From JAAYTD01 sp964472015 (GTDB taxonomy: Bacteria > Bacteroidota > Ignavibacteria > Kapaibacteriales > UBA2268): DNA of 64,000 nt. A program made the position numbers and the translations under genes. Under the pieces are notes generated by a model, which was not told the DNA's origin, searched no databases, and saw nothing but the letters and a program-made list of their open reading frames with translations. Positions 18,213 to 27,162 of the stretch are shown here, in pieces (positions within the stretch are counted from its first letter, which is position 1; the number at the start of each line of letters is the position of its first letter). The DNA lies in contig CAYYIP010000009.1 of assembly GCA_964472015.1 (NCBI GenBank), positions 22,465 through 86,464 on the forward strand, given 5' to 3'.

Positions 18213-19415
18213 TTATTTAATATAAATATTATTTATTATTCCTTCATATAACCAATTAGCAATAGCTTGTCTATTATCAGCACGAATAAATCTCAATTGA
18301 TCTTTTGGATTTTGAATATTTCCTAATTCAATATAAGCTGCAGTAATATTAGTGTTTCTCAATGTATATAAATCTCTTGTAGAAATAGTACCAAAATAAT
18401 CTCTTCCAGGTTGTGTTTTTTTATACTTTCTATTTATTGTATTATATAGAGAATTACATAAATTTTTACTTTGTTGACAATTTGATCTATGATAAAAAAA
18501 TATATCTATTCTTTGATCTTCTACTCGTGAATCAACATGTAATTCTAATAAAAATTGTTTTTTAACTTTTTTTTCATTATTTTCTATTACATATTTATTT
18601 ACTAAATCTGTACGTTGCTTTAATCTTGTTAGTTGTATAGAAGATATAGAGTCACCATTAATCAATAATTCACTATTAGTATCTTTCAAAAACTTATCAT
18701 TTCTTATTCCATCCAATGTATCTTGAACTATCATATATACCTTTGCGTTACTTTCTACTAATTTTTTTGCAAGACGAATAGTAATATCATATGCATACTC
18801 ATCTTCATTTAATTCTACACTATCGCGATATCCTATAGCACCAGGATCAGGACCACCATGCCCAGAAATAAGATAAAATATATAACCTTTTAATTTATGA
18901 TTCTTAACATTAACTTTTTCTTTAAAAAACTCATAATTATTTTTATCTTTAAAATCTACATTTTGATTTTTAATAATTTCTTGTTTTTGGATACTAGTAT
19001 CATAATCATAAATCTTATATAAATATATAGGTATCCATAATTCCATTGTTTTTTTATAATTATCTTTAAGACCTGAATTTTGAATATCAATATTATATTC
19101 TTCAATTTTTTTTGCTAATCCAAAATCTTTTATTTTAGTAGATGAACGAATAGTTTTTCCATCAAATTTTACAATTTGAATTGGTAATATATAATATTCA
19201 TCTATAAATAATCCATTATCCTTTGTTAAATTTTTTGCATTTACAATTTTAATATCATTTAGTGCTTGCTCAAAAGTATTTAATTTATATTTATTTAATA
19301 ATCCATAAATAGAATCACCTTTCTTAGCTTTTATAATTACAAAATTACCAGCATAAACTGAACACTTAATTAATACAAACAATATAAAAAATATTATAAA
19401 TTTTTCTTTCAACAT
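18213..19415 (-). CDS. Secreted LysM plus N-acetylmuramoyl-L-alanine amidase
   Basis: A 400-residue exported cell-wall enzyme. A signal peptide (residues 1-22, VYAGN) is followed by a LysM-like domain (IIKAKKGDSIYGLLNKYKL, residues about 26-80) and a linker. An Amidase_3 domain runs from about residue 177 to the end. Zinc and catalytic residues are readable: His186 in ISGHGGPDPGAIG, a Glu in ELNEDEY near 204-206, His293 in LELHVDS and Glu363 in AAYIELG. This family cleaves the bond between MurNAc and L-Ala, commonly during cell separation. A TATCTTTG -7 element lies 33 bases upstream of the start. Confidence 0.88.
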   Translation of the reverse strand: MLKEKFIIFFILFVLIKCSVYAGNFVIIKAKKGDSIYGLLNKYKLNTFEQALNDIKIVNAKNLTKDNGLFIDEYYILPIQIVKFDGKTIRSSTKIKDFGLAKKIEEYNIDIQNSGLKDNYKKTMELWIPIYLYKIYDYDTSIQKQEIIKNQNVDFKDKNNYEFFKEKVNVKNHKLKGYIFYLISGHGGPDPGAIGYRDSVELNEDEYAYDITIRLAKKLVESNAKVYMIVQDTLDGIRNDKFLKDTNSELLINGDSISSIQLTRLKQRTDLVNKYVIENNEKKVKKQFLLELHVDSRVEDQRIDIFFYHRSNCQQSKNLCNSLYNTINRKYKKTQPGRDYFGTISTRDLYTLRNTNITAAYIELGNIQNPKDQLRFIRADNRQAIANWLYEGIINNIYIK

Positions 19416-19447
19416 TTTTTATCAAAAAAATAAATTATTATAAAGTA

Positions 19448-19455
19448 CAAAGATA
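19448..19455 (-). promoter_or_regulatory. Candidate -7 element for the amidase gene
   Basis: On the minus strand the site reads TATCTTTGTAC, a close match to the Bacteroidota TAnnTTTG element, 33 bases from the amidase start. The nearest upstream TTTG is at 19481-19484, 25 bases away instead of 19-20, so only the -7 part is convincing. Confidence 0.4.
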
Positions 19456-19553
19456 CAAAAAAAAATAAAATAATAAATATCAAATTATATAATATATCTA
19501 TATATATTATATTTGTCAATTATATAAAATATATTGATAAATTATTTAAAAAT

Positions 19554-19582
19554 AAAAAAACGACCATTAAGATCGTTTTTTA
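19554..19582 (-). terminator. Terminator of the ribosomal supercluster after rplQ
   Basis: On the minus strand AAAACGATC and GGTCGTTTT pair around a short TTAAT loop with one G-T wobble, followed by a T-run. It lies 36 bases after the rplQ stop and marks the end of the str-S10-spc-alpha cluster. Confidence 0.8.
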
Positions 19583-19617
19583 TAAATTAACATCTAAAAT
19601 TTTATGTACCGCCGTAA

Positions 19618-20226
19618 TTACTCTTTAGTTTCAGCATCTAAATTTTCAGTTTGTTTTTCAGTTACTGTCTCAGTTTCAATTACGGAATTTGTTTTTTCTT
19701 CTGCCTCAACTGTTATAGCATTTTCATTTTTTTCATTTAATTTAGCTTTTTTCTTTTCAGTTTTTTTCTTTTGAACATTTTTCTTTTTAACTGGTTTATT
19801 TGAAATAGAACCATCTTGAGGAGCAGACCAATCTACTAATTCAATAATAGCAGTTCTACTAGCATCTCCTCTTCTAACACCAGTTTTAATAATTCTTGTA
19901 TAACCACCATTTCTACTTTCTACTACTGGTGCTATTGAATCAAAAAGTTCTTGAAGAACAGCTTTGCTACGAATATATTTAGCAACAAGTCTTCTATTAT
20001 GTATATCAATTGTTTGACCACTAGGAAGCAAATTCTGCTTTTCATTAGCAAGCGCTTTTTTAGCTTTCGTAATTAATTTTTCACAAACAATTCGAATTTC
20101 TTTTGCTTTTGCTTCTGTAGTATATATTTTTTTATGTTCAAAAAGAGAAGTTGCCATATTTTTAAACATTGCTTCTCTATGGCTTTTTGTTCTATTAAGT
20201 TTTCGGCCTCTAACTAAGTGTCTCAT
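19618..20226 (-). CDS. rplQ: 50S ribosomal protein L17 with long charged tail
   Basis: The first 120 residues are a normal L17 (MRHLVRGRKLNRTKSHREAM at the start; ESRNGGYTRIIKTGVRRGDAS near 105-125), located near the polypeptide exit tunnel. The protein continues to 202 residues with a Lys-rich then Glu/Thr-rich tail from about residue 143. Such tails occur on L17 in some Bacteroidota relatives. Last gene of the alpha operon, 18 bases after rpoA, followed by a terminator. Confidence 0.95.
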   Translation of the reverse strand: MRHLVRGRKLNRTKSHREAMFKNMATSLFEHKKIYTTEAKAKEIRIVCEKLITKAKKALANEKQNLLPSGQTIDIHNRRLVAKYIRSKAVLQELFDSIAPVVESRNGGYTRIIKTGVRRGDASRTAIIELVDWSAPQDGSISNKPVKKKNVQKKKTEKKKAKLNEKNENAITVEAEEKTNSVIETETVTEKQTENLDAETKE

Positions 20227-20244
20227 TTATAAACTCATTATATT

Positions 20245-21270
20245 TTAAAAATTAATAATAGGTGGTTTTATATCTTCCTTAAGATATTGATCTGTATTCA
20301 TACCAAAGTGTAATCCATGCATATGAATAAGTTCGCCTAATTCAGTAAGAGATTTTTTTCCAAAATTTCTAAATTTTAAAAGTTCACTTTCTTGTAATTG
20401 TACAAGTTCAGCAATATTTTTTATATTAGCAATTTTAAGACAATTATGTGCTCTAACAGATAATTCAAGATCATCAACCGGTGTTAAAAGAATAGCTCTG
20501 ATTCTATTCTTTTCAGCAATTTTTATTTCATCTTCTTGTGGAACTGCCTCCGGTATAATTTCATCATCTATAGCAACATTAAACCCTGTAAACAGTTTAA
20601 AATGTTCTATAAGTATTTTGGCAGCATAATGCACAGCTTCTTGTGCAGTAATAGTACCATCAGTTTTAACATCAAGAATTAAACGTTCATAATCAGTTCG
20701 TTGTCCAACCCTAAAAGGTTCTATTGATATATTAACAAGTAATACTGGTGTATAAACTGAATCTATCGGTAACATTCCCACTGGGTAATCTACGATAATT
20801 TGTTCTTCAGCAGGAACAAATCCTTTACCTCTACCGATTTTAAGTTCTACATCAAAATCAGCATCTTTAGATAATTCAGCAATATGTTGATTAACATCCA
20901 TAATTTCGAGATTAGGAGCAGCCTCTTGAATATGTTTAGCTGTTAAATTACCCGGACCTTTTACATGAAAAAGAACTCGCTGACTTTTTTTATCATTACA
21001 TTTTATTTTAACTTCTTTCAAATTAAGAATAATTTCAGAAACATCTTCAACTACATGAGGAATACTTTGAAATTCATGCAGAACATTTGATATTTTCACA
21101 CCAACAATAGCGGCACCTGGAATAGACGAGAGTAGAACTCTACGCATTGCATTGCCAACAGTATTAGCATATCCATGTTCAAGTGGTTGCATTACAAATC
21201 TACAATGAGAATTAGAAATAGTCTCTTCAATTTGAATTTTATCTGGCATTTGCATTTGTTGTGTTATCAT
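20245..21270 (-). CDS. rpoA: DNA-directed RNA polymerase alpha subunit
   Basis: A 341-residue alpha subunit. The N-terminal domain (residues about 20-240) for dimerisation and beta contact has HGYANTVGNAMRRVLLSSIPG, and the C-terminal domain (about 265-330) has the helix-hairpin-helix LSVRAHNCLKIANI and FGKKSLTELGELI that contacts DNA and activators. Start ATG at 21270. It directly follows rpsK with a 34-base gap, where most bacteria have rpsD. Confidence 0.98.
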   Translation of the reverse strand: MITQQMQMPDKIQIEETISNSHCRFVMQPLEHGYANTVGNAMRRVLLSSIPGAAIVGVKISNVLHEFQSIPHVVEDVSEIILNLKEVKIKCNDKKSQRVLFHVKGPGNLTAKHIQEAAPNLEIMDVNQHIAELSKDADFDVELKIGRGKGFVPAEEQIIVDYPVGMLPIDSVYTPVLLVNISIEPFRVGQRTDYERLILDVKTDGTITAQEAVHYAAKILIEHFKLFTGFNVAIDDEIIPEAVPQEDEIKIAEKNRIRAILLTPVDDLELSVRAHNCLKIANIKNIAELVQLQESELLKFRNFGKKSLTELGELIHMHGLHFGMNTDQYLKEDIKPPIINF

Positions 21271-21304
21271 AGCTGTTTACACATCCTTTTAGTAATTATT
21301 AAAA

Positions 21305-21685
21305 TTATACTCTTCGCCTTTTAGGTGGTCTACACCCATTGTGAGGAATAGGAGTTTTATCTGTAATAGAATGCACTTCTAAACCTGCTTGAAATAAAGC
21401 TCTTATAGCCGCTTCACGACCAGAGCCTGGTCCTTTAACAAAGACATCAACTTTACGTAATCCCATTTCATAAGCTTCCTTAGCTGCTTTTTCAGCAGAA
21501 ACTTGTGAAGCATAAGGAGTGTTTTTCTTTGAGCCTCTAAAACCATTTTTTCCTGCTGAAGACCAACACAAAGCATTTCCATAAGTGTCTGAAATAGTAA
21601 CTAACACATTATTAAAAGATGCTTTAATAAAAGCTTTCCCATGAACATCGGAAACACTTTTTTTCTTTACTTTTTTCTTAGCCAC
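21305..21685 (-). CDS. rpsK: 30S ribosomal protein S11
   Basis: A 126-residue S11, the platform protein near the 3' end of 16S rRNA. Conserved segments include HGKAFIKASFNNVLVTISD, KGPGSGREAAIRAL and the C-terminal TPIPHNGCRPPKRRRV. It starts with GTG at 21685, placed by homology to MAKKK starts; a short AGGA-like sequence lies upstream. Followed by rpoA rather than rpsD. Confidence 0.97.
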   Translation of the reverse strand: MAKKKVKKKSVSDVHGKAFIKASFNNVLVTISDTYGNALCWSSAGKNGFRGSKKNTPYASQVSAEKAAKEAYEMGLRKVDVFVKGPGSGREAAIRALFQAGLEVHSITDKTPIPHNGCRPPKRRRV

Positions 21686-21711
21686 AATTATAATCCTATA
21701 TTAATTTCTAA

Positions 21712-22086
21712 TTATTTAACTGCTTTCTTTTTACCTGCAACTGTCTTCTTTCTACCTTTACGTGTTCTTGCATTAGTACGTGTACGCTGACCATGGCAAG
21801 GTAAACCACGTCTATGTCTAATACCTCTATAACAACCTATATCCATAAGTCGTTTTATATTCATTTGAATCTCTGAACGTAAGGTACCTTCAATTCTATA
21901 ATTTTCAAGTTCTTGTCGTAGACGAGCGATTTCATCATCTGTCCAAGCACTAACGCGTTTCCCGTACTCTATTCCGGCTGCATCTAGAACTTTTCTTGCT
22001 GTAGTGAGTCCAATACCATAAATATAAGTAAGACCTATTTCACCACGTTTATTTTTAGGTAAGTCAATTCCTGCTATACGTGCCAA
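21712..22086 (-). CDS. rpsM: 30S ribosomal protein S13 (TTG start)
   Basis: A 124-residue S13, head protein contacting the P-site tRNA. The sequence opens MARIAGIDLPKNKR, the universal S13 N-terminus, and has RHRRGLPCHGQRTRTNARTRKG near the end. The initiator is TTG at 22086: the upstream in-frame codons run back only five triplets to the rpmJ stop with no ATG or GTG. The rpmJ stop itself is inside a TAGGAG Shine-Dalgarno sequence nine bases ahead, so the TTG start is well supported and coupled to rpmJ. Confidence 0.96.
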   Translation of the reverse strand: MARIAGIDLPKNKRGEIGLTYIYGIGLTTARKVLDAAGIEYGKRVSAWTDDEIARLRQELENYRIEGTLRSEIQMNIKRLMDIGCYRGIRHRRGLPCHGQRTRTNARTRKGRKKTVAGKKKAVK

Positions 22087-22098
22087 TTCTAAATACTC

Positions 22099-22215
22099 CT
22101 ATCCTTGTCTTTGTTTAAATCGTGGATTTTTTTTATTAATTATATAAATACGACCCTTACGTTTTACAATTTTATCATTAGGGTCTCTTTTCTTTACTGA
22201 TGCTTGTACTTTCAT
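22099..22215 (-). CDS. rpmJ: 50S ribosomal protein L36
   Basis: A 38-residue ORF (ATG 22215, TAG 22099) beginning MKVQASVKKRD and ending NPRFKQRQG is L36. The usual zinc ligands CxxC...C...H are absent; the positions hold Asp, Asn and other residues, so this is a C-minus form like those of Bacteroidota. It lies between infA and rpsM, the standard place. Confidence 0.93.
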   Translation of the reverse strand: MKVQASVKKRDPNDKIVKRKGRIYIINKKNPRFKQRQG

Positions 22216-22340
22216 TTTTTATAAATAAACTAATTAAAATAATTTTCAAAATAATAATAATTTACAAAGAAAAACAATATATTATTATATAAGATATATA
22301 TAAGATAAATTATGAATATAATATAATATTATAAAATAAC

Positions 22341-22559
22341 TTATTTAAATCTATATGTAATACGTCCTTTTGTAAGATCGTATGGAGACATTTCAACTGA
22401 CACTTTATCGCCTTGTAAAATCTTTATAAAATTCATTCTCATTTTACCTGAAATATGAGCATGTATTTTATGTCCATTTTCAAATCTAACAATAAATTGA
22501 GTATTAGGAAGTGCTTCTTCAACTATACCATCAATTTTAATAACATCGTTTTTTGCCAT
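22341..22559 (-). CDS. infA: Translation initiation factor IF-1
   Basis: A 72-residue S1-like OB-fold factor that binds the 30S A site during initiation. The sequence MAKNDVIKIDGIVEEALPNT with KIHAHISGKMR and VEMSPYDLTKGRITYRFK is standard IF-1, and length is exact. It is separated from map by 155 bases containing a strong Bacteroidota-type promoter at 22678-22709, so infA probably starts its own transcript with rpmJ, rpsM, rpsK, rpoA and rplQ. Confidence 0.97.
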   Translation of the reverse strand: MAKNDVIKIDGIVEEALPNTQFIVRFENGHKIHAHISGKMRMNFIKILQGDKVSVEMSPYDLTKGRITYRFK

Positions 22560-22677
22560 AAAAAGTTAAACTTATCTTATAAATAATAAATAAAATTCTT
22601 TGTTTTTGTTATAAAAAAATTTAATATATCAAATAATATATTAAAAAATATATTAGTAAAAATATTTTTTTTGACTA

Positions 22678-22709
22678 CAAATATACTAAAAATATATGAA
22701 TATTACAAA
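22678..22709 (-). promoter_or_regulatory. Bacteroidota-type promoter upstream of infA
   Basis: Read on the minus strand: TTTG (22706-22709), a 20-base spacer, and TATATTTG (22678-22685). This matches TTTG-N19/20-TAnnTTTG fully. It lies 119 bases from the infA start in the only sizeable gap of the spc-alpha region, where an internal promoter makes sense. Confidence 0.7.
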
Positions 22710-22714
22710 TAAAA

Positions 22715-23488
22715 TTAATTTCTTAAAGTAAGAATGAGTGGAAAATTATCATTTATAATAACAGTATGTTCAAAATGAGCGGCTGGTTTACCATCTTTAG
22801 TAATAACTGTCCATCCGTTTCTACTATCAGTATAACATTCTTTTGCACCCATATGTACCATAGGCTCAATAGCAAGACCATAACCATTTTCTAATTTTAT
22901 ATTAGGTAGATCTCGACGTGCTATAAGAGGTGGTACAAAATTAGGAATTGATGGATTTTGATGTAATTTTTTACCAATTCCATGTCCTGTTAATTCACGT
23001 GTTAAAGAATAACCAAATTTTTCACAATAAGTTTGAATAGCCCTAGATATATCATATAACTTTCCTTTATTTACAGCTTTTGCAATTCCCTCAAAAAGAG
23101 CTTCTTCAGTAACTTTTAACAAGAGTTTTTTCTCCTCGCTAACATCTACAACTGGAAAAGTAACTGCACTATCACTATAGTAACCTTCAAAAACAGCTCC
23201 ACAATCAATTGAAACAATTTGCCCAACTTCTAATTTCCTGTTGCTTGGAATTCCATGAACAACCTCTTCGTCAATAGAAATACAAAGTGTATTAGGAAAA
23301 CCATTATAATTTTTAAATGCAGGGTATGCATTTTTTGAACGTATATAATCCTCTGCTATTTTATCTATTTCAATTGTTTCAATCCCTGGGCGAATAGATT
23401 TCCCCACTAAAGTTAGTGTATCGGCAACTATGCGTCCGGCTATTTCCATCTTTTTAATTTCATCAAGTTTTAATGATCGCACAAACAC
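22715..23488 (-). CDS. map: Type I methionine aminopeptidase
   Basis: A 257-residue metallopeptidase that removes N-terminal Met from nascent proteins. The five metal ligands are visible: Asp in SIDCGAVFEG, Asp in YYSDSAV, His in LTGHGIGKKLHQNP, Glu in AIEPMVHMG and Glu in AAHFEHTVII; His in EEVVHGIPS is also conserved. The start is a GTG at 23488; a second GTG at 23482 is equally possible. It follows secY by 15 bases, the common spc-operon order. Confidence 0.95.
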   Translation of the reverse strand: MFVRSLKLDEIKKMEIAGRIVADTLTLVGKSIRPGIETIEIDKIAEDYIRSKNAYPAFKNYNGFPNTLCISIDEEVVHGIPSNRKLEVGQIVSIDCGAVFEGYYSDSAVTFPVVDVSEEKKLLLKVTEEALFEGIAKAVNKGKLYDISRAIQTYCEKFGYSLTRELTGHGIGKKLHQNPSIPNFVPPLIARRDLPNIKLENGYGLAIEPMVHMGAKECYTDSRNGWTVITKDGKPAAHFEHTVIINDNFPLILTLRN

Positions 23489-23503
23489 AAATTATACTCT
23501 CGC

Positions 23504-24835
23504 TTAATTAGCTCGACCTCTAATTCTTCCACTTTTCATAAATCCATCATAATGTCTCATTAATAAATGAGATTCAACTTGTTGTAAAGTATCAAGAGCA
23601 ACACCAACCATAATCAATAAACTTGTACCACCAAAAAATTGTGCAAAACTCATATTAACATTAAATATATTAGTAACAAAAGTAGGAAGAATTGCAATAA
23701 TACCAAGGAATATAGCTCCAGGTAAAGTAATACGAGTTAATGTATAATCAATATAATCACTAGTTGCTTGTCCTGGTCTTATTCCGGGAATAAAACCACT
23801 TTGTTTTTTCATATTTTCAGCCATATCTCTTGGATTAAAAATAATAGCAGTATAAAAATAAGTAAAAATAACTATCATTAAGAAATAACAAATAGCATAA
23901 AACCAAGAATCATACTGAAATAATTTCGATATACTTACTAATATCTCACTCTCTGGGAAAAAATATAAAATAGTATTAGGAATAAACATCAATGTTTGAG
24001 CAAAAATAATAGGCATCACACCTGCAGCATTTATCTTCAATGGAAGATACTGAGTTACACCTCCAACTGTTCTACGTCCTACTTGTCGCTTAGCATACTG
24101 TACAGGTATACGTCTTGCACCTTGCGAAATAAGAATTACAACCGCAATAATACCAACTAATAAACATATAGCAAATAATTCAATAATCCAATGTCTAGCG
24201 CCTGTAGAAATTAATAACCATTCTTGCCATAAAGCAGCAGGAAATCTAGCAATAATACCTATCATAATTATAAGTGAAATACCATTTCCTAGTCCACGTT
24301 CTGTTATTTGTTCTCCTAACCACATCATAAAAATAACTCCTGCGGTCAAAATAATAACAGTACTTAATACAAATAGTACTCCTGGATGCGCAACAACTGC
24401 CATTCCACCGGCTTGTTGCGACATTAACTTAATAGAAAGCCCCCATGCATTAAATATACATATAACAACGGTAAACATTCTAGTCCATTGATTTATTTTA
24501 CGTCGTCCTTCTTCGCCTTCTTTTTGCATCTTTTGAATAGATGGAATAACAATTCCTGCTAACTGGAAAACAATAGAAGAAGTAATGTAAGGCATAATAC
24601 CTAATGCAAAAATAGCTGCATTAGAAAAAGCACCACCAACAAACATATCAAACATACCAAACAACGTATTAGAGTCACTTGCATTAGATAACTCCAGTGC
24701 AGTATAATTGATACCCGGTAAAGTAATATGAGCTCCTATTCTAACAACAATAAGTATACCAATAGTAAAAAGGATACGCTGTCTTAACTCTTCAATTTTG
24801 AAGATATTTTTAAAAGTTTGAGTAAAACTAGCCAT
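23504..24835 (-). CDS. secY: Preprotein translocase subunit SecY
   Basis: A 443-residue ten-helix membrane channel of the Sec translocon. Typical segments: LGIMPYITSSIVFQL in the second helix/plug region, GLGNGISLIIMIGI, RRIPVQYAKRQVG in the cytosolic C4-C5 loop and FNPRDMAENMKKQSGFIPGIRPG. The start overlaps rplO by eight bases, implying coupled translation. A long loop between helices 1 and 2 carries the plug. Confidence 0.98.
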   Translation of the reverse strand: MASFTQTFKNIFKIEELRQRILFTIGILIVVRIGAHITLPGINYTALELSNASDSNTLFGMFDMFVGGAFSNAAIFALGIMPYITSSIVFQLAGIVIPSIQKMQKEGEEGRRKINQWTRMFTVVICIFNAWGLSIKLMSQQAGGMAVVAHPGVLFVLSTVIILTAGVIFMMWLGEQITERGLGNGISLIIMIGIIARFPAALWQEWLLISTGARHWIIELFAICLLVGIIAVVILISQGARRIPVQYAKRQVGRRTVGGVTQYLPLKINAAGVMPIIFAQTLMFIPNTILYFFPESEILVSISKLFQYDSWFYAICYFLMIVIFTYFYTAIIFNPRDMAENMKKQSGFIPGIRPGQATSDYIDYTLTRITLPGAIFLGIIAILPTFVTNIFNVNMSFAQFFGGTSLLIMVGVALDTLQQVESHLLMRHYDGFMKSGRIRGRAN

Positions 24836-25289
24836 TAATATTAACCGTACCTCCTGCCTTTTCTATCTTCTCTTTTGCTGAAGCTGTAAATTTATCGGCA
24901 GTAATATTTATAGAAGATGTTAATTCTCCATTACCAAGCACTTTTAGAGGAATATCTTTTTTTCTCAAAATACCAAGATTATATAATACTTCTCTATCAA
25001 GAGTAGTATCATCTATTACTTTTTTATCAATAAGGTCCTGAATTTTACCTATATTTAATTCTTGGAATGTTATTCTAAAACGATTTTTAAACCCGAATTT
25101 AGGTACTCTTCTATTTATAGGCATTTGTCCACCTTCAAACCCCGGTCTAATAGTAGAGCCAGCCCTTGATTTTTGCCCATTACAACCACGAGTAGCAGTT
25201 CCTCCATGGCCAGAGCCTTCACCTCTGCCTACTCTTTTTTTAGCATGAGTAGAGCCAAAAGCTTTTTTTAAATTTCCTATATGTTTCAT
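24828..25289 (-). CDS. rplO: 50S ribosomal protein L15
   Basis: A 153-residue L15, a core protein linking 23S domains. The Gly-rich N-terminus (KKRVGRGEGSGHGGTATRG) and RPGFEGGQMPINRRVPKFGF are diagnostic. Overlaps secY by eight bases and follows rpmD. Confidence 0.97.
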   Translation of the reverse strand: MKHIGNLKKAFGSTHAKKRVGRGEGSGHGGTATRGCNGQKSRAGSTIRPGFEGGQMPINRRVPKFGFKNRFRITFQELNIGKIQDLIDKKVIDDTTLDREVLYNLGILRKKDIPLKVLGNGELTSSINITADKFTASAKEKIEKAGGTVNING

Positions 25290-25370
25290 TTTTTATCTTA
25301 ATTAATTTTATTTTATTAATAACTCTTATAAATATAAGAATACTATAAAATAGCAATCTTAATATTCATC

Positions 25371-25550
25371 TTATAAAGTTTCAACTTTTACAAGATGTTT
25401 AACAACATTTATCATACCTCTAATCTCTGGATTATCAGGCACTATATTAAAATAGTTAGGTTTACCAAGTCCTAAAGCTTCAATTGTTCTTTTCTGATTT
25501 TCTTTTCGTTTTATTACACTTCTAGTTTGTGTAATTTTTAATTTGTTCAT
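25371..25550 (-). CDS. rpmD: 50S ribosomal protein L30
   Basis: A 59-residue ORF (ATG 25550, TAA 25371) beginning MNKLKITQTRSVIKRKE with TIEALGLGKPN and IRGMINVVKHLVKVE is L30, a two-layer alpha/beta protein of the large subunit. It sits between rpsE and rplO, its normal place. Confidence 0.94.
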   Translation of the reverse strand: MNKLKITQTRSVIKRKENQKRTIEALGLGKPNYFNIVPDNPEIRGMINVVKHLVKVETL

Positions 25551-25570
25551 AACCTATAATCTCCTTTTAA

Positions 25571-26074
25571 TTAACCGCGAATAACTTTTTCTATTGAAAT
25601 TCCACGGCGTGCAGCTACTGATTCTGCATTTTCAATACTAGCAAGCCCTGTAATAGCGGCTTTTATTGAGTTATGCGGATTTGCAGATCCAAGACTCTTA
25701 GTAAGAACATCTTTTACTCCACAAAGTTCAAGAACGGCACGAACGCCACCTGCAGCAATAACACCAGTACCTGCTGAAGCCGGTCGGAAAAGTACTTTTG
25801 CAGCACCAAATTTTCCAATAACTTCATGAGGTAAGGTACCATTTTGTATTGTAACTTTTATAATATTTTTCTTAGCAGCTTCTGTTGCTTTAGAGACAGC
25901 ATCAACTACTTCGCCTGCTTTTCCTAGGCCGTAACCAACATGTCCATTACCATCTCCAACAACAACAATAGCAGAAAAATTAAAACGTCGTCCACCTTTT
26001 ACTACCTTGGCTGTTCTTCCAACATGAACGAGTTTATCTTGTAATTCTAAATCTGATGCCTTTATTTTAGACAC
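25571..26074 (-). CDS. rpsE: 30S ribosomal protein S5
   Basis: A 167-residue S5, involved in decoding fidelity and mRNA entry. Visible: the dsRNA-binding-like N-domain with KVVKGGRRFNFSAIVVVGDG, and the C-domain FRPASAGTGVIAGG-like segment with SANPHNSIKAAI. It starts with GTG at 26074, preceded at five bases by GGAG, a strong Shine-Dalgarno match. Confidence 0.97.
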   Translation of the reverse strand: MSKIKASDLELQDKLVHVGRTAKVVKGGRRFNFSAIVVVGDGNGHVGYGLGKAGEVVDAVSKATEAAKKNIIKVTIQNGTLPHEVIGKFGAAKVLFRPASAGTGVIAAGGVRAVLELCGVKDVLTKSLGSANPHNSIKAAITGLASIENAESVAARRGISIEKVIRG

Positions 26075-26099
26075 AATATCTCCGTTTTCTTAAATAAAT

Positions 26100-26471
26100 T
26101 TAAAAATCTAATCCCGCTTCTCGTGCTGCTTCAGCTAGAGCTTTTATGCGACCACGATATACGTTACCATTTCTATCAAAAACAACTTTTGTTATGTTTT
26201 CTTTTTTAGCTCTTTCAGCTATAGTTTTCCCTACTACTTTACTGATTTGAGTTTTGTTCATATCAGAAGTAATTAGACCACGAATTTCTTTATCTATAGA
26301 AGAAGCAGATAAAACTGTATTACCTTCTTCATCGTTTATAAGTTGTACATATATGTTATCTATACTCTTAAAAACTGTTAAACGTAGTCTATCACGCGTA
26401 CCAAATACTTTACTTCTAATGCTCAACTTTCTACGAAGTTTACGTTTTTGTTTTAATGCTTGAATTGTCAT
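26100..26471 (-). CDS. rplR: 50S ribosomal protein L18
   Basis: A 123-residue L18, which binds 5S rRNA. RLRLTVFKSIDNIYVQLINDE and the C-terminal VVFDRNGNVYRGRIKALAEAAREAGL are classical. Located between rplF and rpsE as usual. Confidence 0.97.
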   Translation of the reverse strand: MTIQALKQKRKLRRKLSIRSKVFGTRDRLRLTVFKSIDNIYVQLINDEEGNTVLSASSIDKEIRGLITSDMNKTQISKVVGKTIAERAKKENITKVVFDRNGNVYRGRIKALAEAAREAGLDF

Positions 26472-26556
26472 TTTTTTGTTTGGTATAAAATATTAAATTC
26501 TAATATTAAAAATTTTAATTAAAACATAAAATTATTATAAAAACTAATTGTTATGT

Positions 26557-27138
26557 TTATTTAGCAGCTGTTTTACCTGCTTTACGTCTTACATATTCTC
26601 CTTCATATCTAATACCTTTCCCTTTATAAGGTTCTGGTGGTCTGATAGATCTTATTTTAGCTGCTACTAATCCAACGATTTGCTTATCAATCCCTTTTAC
26701 TTTAACAGTATTTTGGTTAGGAGTTTCAAAAGAAATTCCTTGTGGGGGAATAAACAAAATTAGATGAGAAAAACCTACACTTAATAATAACTTAGTTCCT
26801 TTCATTTCTGCTTTAAAACCAACTCCTTCTATATGAAGAGTACGTGAAAAACCAGAATGTACTCCTGTTACTGCATTAAAACATAACATACGAGTAAGTC
26901 CCTGTAAAGAACGATCTTTTTTACCATAATTATCAATATCAAAATTGATAGCATTATCTTTAATGGAACAATTTATTTCAGAAGGAAGATGAACATTTAA
27001 TTCACCTAATGGTCCTTTTGCATTAAGTATATAGTTTTCAATTTTTATTTGTACTTTTTCCGGAATAACAACCGGCATTTTCCCTACTCTTGAAACTTTT
27101 TTATTTTCCTGTTGTCTATTATTTTCTATGTTTGACAC
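26557..27138 (-). CDS. rplF: 50S ribosomal protein L6 with N-terminal extension
   Basis: L6 lies near the GTPase-associated centre. The core begins at VSRVGKMPVVIPEKV and runs to RRKAGKTAAK, with the EPYKGKGIRYEGEYV signature. The 193-residue product has about 14 extra polar residues (MSNIENNRQQENKK) at the N-terminus. The start is GTG at 27138 with AAGGAG nine bases upstream, and no other start codon exists before the core, so the extension is real. Confidence 0.96.
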   Translation of the reverse strand: MSNIENNRQQENKKVSRVGKMPVVIPEKVQIKIENYILNAKGPLGELNVHLPSEINCSIKDNAINFDIDNYGKKDRSLQGLTRMLCFNAVTGVHSGFSRTLHIEGVGFKAEMKGTKLLLSVGFSHLILFIPPQGISFETPNQNTVKVKGIDKQIVGLVAAKIRSIRPPEPYKGKGIRYEGEYVRRKAGKTAAK

Positions 27139-27162
27139 TTTTCTAATCTCCTTACAAATATT

